Origin: Saccoglossus kowalevskii
Lineage: Eukaryota > Hemichordata > Enteropneusta > Harrimaniidae
Direction: 5' to 3'
Length of the DNA: 24,561 nt
Assembly: GCF_000003605.2 (NCBI RefSeq)
Contig: NW_003107103.1
Location: 125,971 to 150,531, forward strand
Positions 19,701 to 24,561 of this stretch are shown here, one piece after another (positions within the stretch are counted from its first letter, which is position 1; every line of letters starts with the position of its first letter). The notes below the pieces were generated by a model. The model was not told the DNA's origin. It made no database searches and saw nothing but the letters and a program-made list of their open reading frames with translations. Position numbers and translations under genes: made by a program.

Positions 19701-22331
19701 TTGGCAATGTTGCTGTTTTTGTGTTCTAAACAACATAGCAGTGACAGTAACTATTTTAAATTTATTTTACTGTATTTATTTAACAATAATGCACCATATC
19801 TATAGGTTCTTGTTTGTTCAAAGAATTGTTTCAATTTTGCACATAGAGACAGAAATGTACTATACCTAAAAGTGTCCATAAAAGGTACAGAGTCTGAGTG
19901 AAAAATGTAGACACTGTCGGGTTACCGGTAACACACTTATTAGTCCCTGTTCGGACACAGTCCGAAAACAGGGTCTTATGGTTTGACTTTTGTGTCTGGA
20001 CCTATATCTTAGACATGTGTGGACTGATTACATTCAAACTTCACATATACATCATACATAATATTATACATATGCACATCAATTTGTTACACGGTCTGAT
20101 TCAAGATGGCCGATTGGCGACCATTTTTGTGCTGAAAAATCATTAAAATCAAGCATTTATGGATGGATTTTGTTCAAACTTGATTTTGTTTTTCAGATCA
20201 GATTTATAGTGGTCGACTGGCGACCATTTTGTTTTAATGAATGCACTACTAGTGCCATATCTCTGCCATGCTTTGACTGATTATGTTAAAATTTTATACA
20301 TTTATTCTACATCATGTTATAGATATACAGATATATAAAAAAATGGGTAAAAATATCTCTCAATAATGACAAGTACTCGTTTGATGATCAGATACAAATG
20401 ACTGAATATCAATCATTTTAATGTTAACAAATCACCATAATTAAGCATCAGCTTCTGGATCCATATCTCTGACATGTTTATGTTTGAACTATATTACTAT
20501 AAACAAAATTATAGTTTGATAACTAACGGGGACTGTGCCATGCATGGCTGGTTTTCTTTATTTTGGTTTAATGTTGCATTATTTATTTCACGCAATTTTG
20601 CTTCTAAAATTTCAGATTCAGTAGCTTTTTTGCATCCAATTTGTTTTAATGTAGAAGCCAACACATAAATTAAAATACCCAGAATTTAATCATTTTGCAA
20701 TAAACTGTACTCCAAGGCAATAAAAGGATATTGACCTCAAAAAAATTTGGGGTCACCAGCCTTATTTTTGAGAAATTGATGGTTGTATTTTAGTGGAAAG
20801 TCGCCATTTTGGCACTATTATAATGCTTTAGTATAGATTCCTATGGCAGAGATATTATGCAATATCTCAAAATCTAACCTGGCTGAAAAAATCAAATATT
20901 AAATGATGGGGTACTTTTTGCTGTTCTGAATTAATTAAAAAATTATTAACATTATGTTCTATGGAATTGTTCAAAAAATAGCAATTTTCAAGAAAAATTA
21001 GGACACATTTACCAAAAAGCTTAACTGTAACACACAAAATAATGCTATTTCATTGTATCATATGACATTAGCTTCATGATTGTTAATAATAAACTAATGA
21101 ACATTGTCATGCGATTTATGACCAATTTCGTCAAAATTGATGAGTAGGCTACTACCTTAATACGTCATAAGAATGTTTAGATACATTCACAGGCTGTGGG
21201 TCACATGACATGTAAAGTCAATAAAACTTGAGCAGACAACAAATATTTGTGAACCTGTAAAGCTCACAGATATATCCATGGTCAAAGTCAGATTTTAACA
21301 AATATGGTAAGCATGAATCGATCATGGCAATATAAATACTTCACACAATAATACATGCTATTTGTTGTATCAATACAAGTGTTACATCATTCTAGCCCAA
21401 GCTAGAAACAGTTTTAAATCTACATCGCTACAAAATGCATCTACACTTGTTTTCTGGTGTGACGCAGTGATATGTTGGTATATTTGTGTTGATATTATTT
21501 GTATATAATAATTGTATTTAATACACAGGAACAGAAAGGTCAAGGAACTACTGATGGAATTTTTCGTAAACAGCGCCTGTTCAAATGTGATGAAGATTGC
21601 GGTGTATTTGTATCAATTAGTAAAATTAGTCTAGTAAGTCTGGATCATAAAAAAAATCGGAAATCATCAAAAAAAGGTGATGAAATGAAGGCCACGAAGG
21701 ATGATCAAATTGAAATTGGAAGCAGAGTAGTTATATTTTGTGCGGGAGATGAGGGAGATCAGGCTGAGTACGGAACAGTCAGATATATCGGGATTCCAAA
21801 GAAACTTGCTGAACGCCATATTGGAATTGAACTGGTTAGTAGTTTACAAAATAACACAGTCCTGTTGATGTTTGGAAACTTGTTGTTTTTGTTTATGCAT
21901 ACTCTAAATTTCAGAAAGTCTTTTTTTTTATACAAAACATTTATATTACAATATCAATGAGGATAAAAACAACTTGAACGAATCAGAATGCAAATAAAAG
22001 CCATATGCTTAGAATGGTCAGCCGACCTTTGACCCATTATGACAATTTTCCTGCCACTGGAACATGTTTTAAATTTTTGGTGTCAAATTATAGTTATAAT
22101 GTTACTTGAAATATTTAGAATATATATCTAGGAAGGATTAGTTTAAATTAAGTGTTTTTACATAACTTAATAAGATGTTCTATTTGGATTTATATTAGGA
22201 TAATCCTGTGGGATCCGGTACTGGTAGGTTTGATGGAGAAAAGCTTTTTCAAACAGAGAAAAATCATGCAATACTTGTTCCTTATTTAGCTGTATTGCCT
22301 GCTCATCATTTTGAAGAAAAGCCAAAGTCTG
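16265..22331 (+). CDS. CYLD: CYLD deubiquitinase, N-terminal part (three exons)
   Basis: Join of 16265-16756, 21529-21834 and 22199-22331 (phase 0, 0, then ending with one base of a codon); 310 whole codons seen. CYLD removes K63- and M1-linked ubiquitin from NF-kB pathway proteins such as NEMO and TRAFs. The start is chosen because SPYFILL and VLPGSLFEEV resemble the human N-terminus (SPYWEERIFYLLL, KVPKGSIGQYI). CAP-Gly 1 spans about residues 124-204 (IKVGSEVHVDVQ, GIVRYKGPLPG, FGIELL, GQGTTDGIFRKQRLFKCDED, CGVFVSISKISLV). CAP-Gly 2 spans about 225-301 (IEIGSRVVIF, YGTVRYIGIP, HIGIELDNPVG, GRFDGEKLF). The two are joined by a Lys-rich linker (HKKNRKSSKKGDEMKATKDD). RLFKCDEDCGVFV is almost identical to human QLFQCDEDCGVFV. 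The third CAP-Gly and the USP domain would lie past the window end. Confidence 0.93.
17500..17540. repeat. Hairpin flanked by 7-bp direct repeats
   Basis: CTAGAAC at 17500-17506 and 17534-17540 brackets a perfect stem CATGGAGCT (17507-17515) / AGCTCCATG (17525-17533) with a 9-nt loop. It looks like a tiny insertion with a target duplication or a template-switch product. Confidence 0.75.
18701..18926. mobile_element. TTAACC-type miniature element (226 bp)
   Basis: Left end TTAACCTTTTCACCACCAG; right end reverse complemented TTGACCTTTTCACCACCAG: 18 of 19 match. Further in, GTCTGCACTTT occurs on both arms in inverted orientation. TTAA termini with CCTTT suggest a piggyBac-type MITE of a different family from the AGGGCGG elements. 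The frame at 18532-18777 runs into it by chance. Confidence 0.8.
18974..19030 (-). mobile_element. Candidate LINE 3' tail, minus strand
   Basis: On the minus strand this reads an ACCCTCTGAAGGTTTTT stem-loop followed by GTGTAATAAAGTTATTATTA. A hairpin plus short microsatellite is the usual layout of CR1/L2-group 3' ends. Sequence to the right (up to about 19460) may be the rest of a truncated copy; the 60-codon minus frame at 19221-19403 is not a recognisable reverse transcriptase. Confidence 0.45.
19124..19142. mobile_element. Lone TTAA-family end
   Basis: TTAAAGGGCAGTAGGTGTC resembles the terminal repeat TTAAAGGGCGGTAGTCGTC of copies 2-4. I cannot find the partner end, so it may be a solo remnant or coincidence. 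Confidence 0.3.
19942..20534. mobile_element. Dispersed hairpin-start repeat, copy B
   Basis: Starts AGTCCCTGTT and ends AACGGGGACT (20525-20534), followed by GTGCCATGCATGGCTGGTT. The 5' hairpin is CCCTGTTCGGAC, loop ACA, GTCCGAAAACAGGG (19945-19973). The interior has two GGCGACCATTTT motifs (GATGGCCGATTGGCGACCAT at about 20104 and GGTCGACTGGCGACCAT at about 20211). Short open frames are not convincing. Confidence 0.68.
21529..21834 (+). CDS. CYLD: CYLD second coding exon
   Basis: Acceptor AATACACAG ends at 21528; donor CTG|GTTAGT at 21835. Residues 165-266: the rest of CAP-Gly 1 (QGTTDGIFRKQRLFKCDEDC), a Lys-rich linker and the first half of CAP-Gly 2. Both CAP-Gly domains are split at the same point, after GIEL, in phase 0, as expected if they arose by duplication. 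The open frame starting at 21499 includes intron. Confidence 0.93.
21835..22198. other. CYLD: CYLD intron 2 (364 bp)
   Basis: GT-AG intron, AT-rich, no internal feature noticed. Confidence 0.85.
22199..22331 (+). CDS. CYLD: CYLD third coding exon
   Basis: Acceptor TTATATTAG ends at 22198; donor CTG|GTAAGT at 22332 is full consensus. It encodes DNPVGSGTGRFDGEKLFQTE then KNHAILVPYLAVLPAHHFEE, matching human DNPIGNWDGRFDGVQL. It ends in phase 1. The canonical CAP-Gly GKNDG is GRFDG here, as in human CYLD. Confidence 0.93.
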
Positions 22332-22390
22332 GTAAGTTTTCAGTTTGAGCAACTAAATATTAGATAGTATTGTAGTTGGTGTGGTTCTTT

Positions 22391-22715
22391 AGCCCCAACT
22401 TGACACAGTCACGGGGCTTATTGATTAGGGTTCATCACAGTATCGCAAAAGTTTATTGACAGATCTTTCCCAACCTTGATACATGGTTGATACATTGTGG
22501 TATACATATGTCCCAGATTGGCAACCATATTTGACCCCAAAATGACCTTAAAATCTACATTTTATATGTGTGGAGCAATACCTCCAATTTGACATGGCCA
22601 ATTTTGTTCAAACTTAGAATATGGGTAACACCTGTTGCCATACTGAGGCACATCCACTATTTTTTTTCGAAATTCGCCTACTGGTGGCCATTTTGTTTAT
22701 AAATCATTTTTGACT
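22391..22715. mobile_element. Dispersed hairpin-start repeat, copy C (left part)
   Basis: Starts AGCCCCAACTTGAC, loop ACA, GTCACGGGGCT (22391-22418), the same position and loop as copies A and B. It is followed by TTGATTAGGGTTCATCACAG and, near 22685, CTACTGGTGGCCATTTTG. The right end is not seen; the TG and ~145-bp arrays interrupt it or it continues beyond the window. Confidence 0.6.
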
Positions 22716-22758
22716 CGCGTGTGTGAAGCACAAAAAGGGATTTTTTGCATTAGGCTTA

Positions 22759-22770
22759 GTGTGTCTGTGT

Positions 22771-22810
<40 letters not shown>
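22759..22810. repeat. (TG)n microsatellite
   Basis: TG repeat with two C interruptions; pure from 22776 to 22810. Confidence 0.96.
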
Positions 22811-22811
<1 letters not shown>

Positions 22812-23878
22812 CCACTGATATCTCAAGAACCATACATTGATTTTTGATGAAACTTGGTGCATAGATGCTCTGGGCCAATGCGCAGATTTGATTAGTTTTG
22901 GGTAAAAATCTGTGCAATATTAATTACCTAATTTGCATAATGATTAATCAATTTTTGGCTTTTCCACTGATTCTCAAGTACTAATCATCACATTTCAATA
23001 AAACTTGGTACATAGATGTCATAGGACACTGCACAAACCTGATAGTTTTTGGGTAATATCAGTACATATTAATTACCTTATTTGCATAATTAATTAATTT
23101 TCAGCTTTTGATATTTCAAGTACATGTAGTAATCATCACATTTCAATAAAATTTGGTACATAGATATCATAGGACACTGCACAGACCTGATAGTTTTTAG
23201 GGTAATATCAGTAGATATTAATTACCTAATTTGCATAATTATTTAATTTTCAGTCTTTGATATTTCAAGTAGTAATTGTCACATTTCAATGAAACTTGGT
23301 ACATATATGTCATAGGACACTGCACAGACCTGATAGTTTTTAGGGTAATATGAGTACATATTAATTACCTAATTTGCATAATTAATTAATTTTCAGCTTT
23401 ATCAAGTAGTAATCATCATATTTCAATGAGACTTGCTACATAGATCTTCTAGGATTATGCCGAGACCTGATTAGTTTTAATTTGATAATAATGACTTAAT
23501 TTGCATAATGTTCCACTGATATATAAAGAACCATGAATTGGATTTTAATGAAACTTTTAAAGAGAACTAGGCAGAAACCCAATTAGTTTTTGGTAAATAT
23601 TTATGCTTATTAAACACCTAATTAACATAATTAATTAACACTTATATCTCAATTACTGATCATCACATTTGAATAAAATTTGGTACATAAATGCTCTAGG
23701 ACAATATACAGGCCTGATTAATTTTGGGTTAAAATTTGTTCATATTAATTCTCTAATTAGCATAATAATTCATAATTTTTTTGTTCTGTTCTGTTCATAT
23801 TAGTTACCTGATTTACATAATTAGTTTTCAGCTTTTCCATCAATATCTCATGTACAAGTAATTTTGAATTAATTTTTA
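22811..23878. repeat. Degenerate ~145-bp tandem array, about eight units
   Basis: Each unit reads roughly: (C)CACTGATATCTCAAG, ATCATCACATTTCAATAAAA, CTTGGTACATAGATG, TAGGACACTGCACAGACCTG, ATAGTTTTTGGGTAATAT, ATTAATTACCTAATTTGCAT, AATTAATTAATTTTCAGCTT. Units 2-4 are the most alike; units 5-8 are shortened and decayed. Exact ATTTGCAT occurs at 22931, 23080, 23229, 23372 and 23499. Confidence 0.9.
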
Positions 23879-24561
23879 ATGTGTCTTCAATACTTTCAGC
23901 ACACGGGAGTTCTTTCTAAGCTTTCTTTGATATATATTATTTTTGCTTATAGCTTGAGATTATAATTACTACAGTTGTTCAGATTAGGTGCAGAGGCAGT
24001 ATACGGTATTATTTCATGAAAATGCATGTTGATTTTTGTTGAAATTCTATGCAATATGGCTGACCAGCAGCCATTTTGTTTGACAAAAATTCACAATTTT
24101 CGCTTTGAGTTATATCTCAAATTCATTCAAAGTCTTCTATATTTTTCTTTTTTCACAATTCTGCTTATATCTTAAATTCTCACGTAGTTGCCTGGTTACG
24201 TTTGAACTTAGTGCAGCCATTTGTATTCTAGCATATCAATGAAAATTCATCTGTGTCATAGTTCAATCATAGATGGTCATGCTTAGGCTGTTTTGTTTTA
24301 AACTTGGTATGTTGGGTGCCTGATGTAGTTCTTTTTTGCGTTTTGATTCAAAATGGCTGACTGGTGGCCATATTGTTTTATGGTTTTGCATTCTAAGACA
24401 TGCTTTGACTAATTTAGTTCAAACTTAATCAATGCACTTGATTAAAAAGTAGCATATAAATGCTGTCATTTCATTTGTCATATATATTAAAGTACAAAAA
24501 CACAGGTTGCTGTTATATTTATAAACCTCATTGATTTGCACAATATCCAGGGTCTGTACCC

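Larger units (their letters stand above)
16757..21528. other. CYLD: CYLD intron 1 (4772 bp)
   Basis: AT-rich. It contains a 13-C run (16885-16897), a 7-bp direct repeat around a hairpin (17500-17540), a second foldback with TACATGTA pieces (about 17950-17998), a TTAACC-type miniature element (18701-18926), a LINE-like 3' tail on the minus strand (18974-19030), a lone TTAA-family end (19124) and hairpin-family copy B (19942-20534). No additional exon recognised. Confidence 0.75.
22332..24561. other. CYLD: CYLD intron 3, 5' part
   Basis: It begins at a GTAAGT donor and continues past the window. It holds hairpin-family copy C (from 22391), a TG microsatellite and the ~145-bp tandem array. Two more ATGGCTGACC(A/T)GC-type palindromes lie at about 24055 and 24354, suggesting the copy C family continues to the right of the array. 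No exon recognised. Confidence 0.75.

Noticed and set aside
21499-21528. Start codon at 21499 for the CYLD second exon
   Set aside because: Intronic; an AG acceptor at 21528 and the family alignment place the exon start at 21529.
22167-22352. 61-codon minus-strand frame
   Set aside because: Antisense shadow of CYLD exon 3.
1-24561. tRNA genes, rRNA, CRISPR arrays or bacterial operon features
   Set aside because: No B-box plus cloverleaf, no spaced identical repeats with unique spacers, and the gene structure is that of an animal.

Overview
This is a nuclear genomic window from an animal, most likely a marine invertebrate (lophotrochozoan or invertebrate deuterostome; I cannot place it more closely). 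The evidence is short exons in long AT-rich introns with GT-AG borders, two metazoan genes, microsatellites, and many small non-autonomous DNA transposons. There is no bacterial-style gene packing and no tRNA, rRNA or CRISPR array that I can see.

Layout. (1) Positions 383-2800 hold the last four coding exons of PCIF1/CAPAM (cap-specific adenosine N6-methyltransferase), + strand, including the catalytic NPPF motif and the stop. An extra, degenerate tandem copy of the NPPF exon lies just upstream at 262-355; it reads VPPF and has lost its normal donor. (2) From 2801 to about 16100 there is no protein gene I recognise. The stretch holds a 3' UTR, CA and TTA microsatellites, a 21-bp minisatellite (about 7510-8010), a foldback element with a 9-bp target duplication (10507-10701), and a family of TTAA-flanked miniature elements (8599-9060, 12311-12586, 13233-13349, 14326-14492). 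A second dispersed family starts with a hairpin and shares an AGTCCC...GGGACT end pair. (3) Positions 16265-22331 hold the first three recognised coding exons of CYLD (deubiquitinase), + strand, encoding a divergent N-terminus and two CAP-Gly domains. The catalytic USP domain lies beyond the window. (4) The following intron (22332-end) holds another hairpin-family copy, a TG microsatellite and about eight degenerate ~145-bp tandem repeats, five of which carry an exact ATTTGCAT octamer.

The two genes are in the same direction, about 13.5 kb apart, and have unrelated known roles: PCIF1 makes m6Am at mRNA caps in the nucleus, and CYLD trims K63/M1 ubiquitin chains in NF-kB signalling. Nothing suggests they work as a unit. 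The most interesting observations are the VPPF exon duplicate in PCIF1, the compensatory base changes in the hairpin of the dispersed repeat family, and the back-to-back cluster of TTAA miniature elements.
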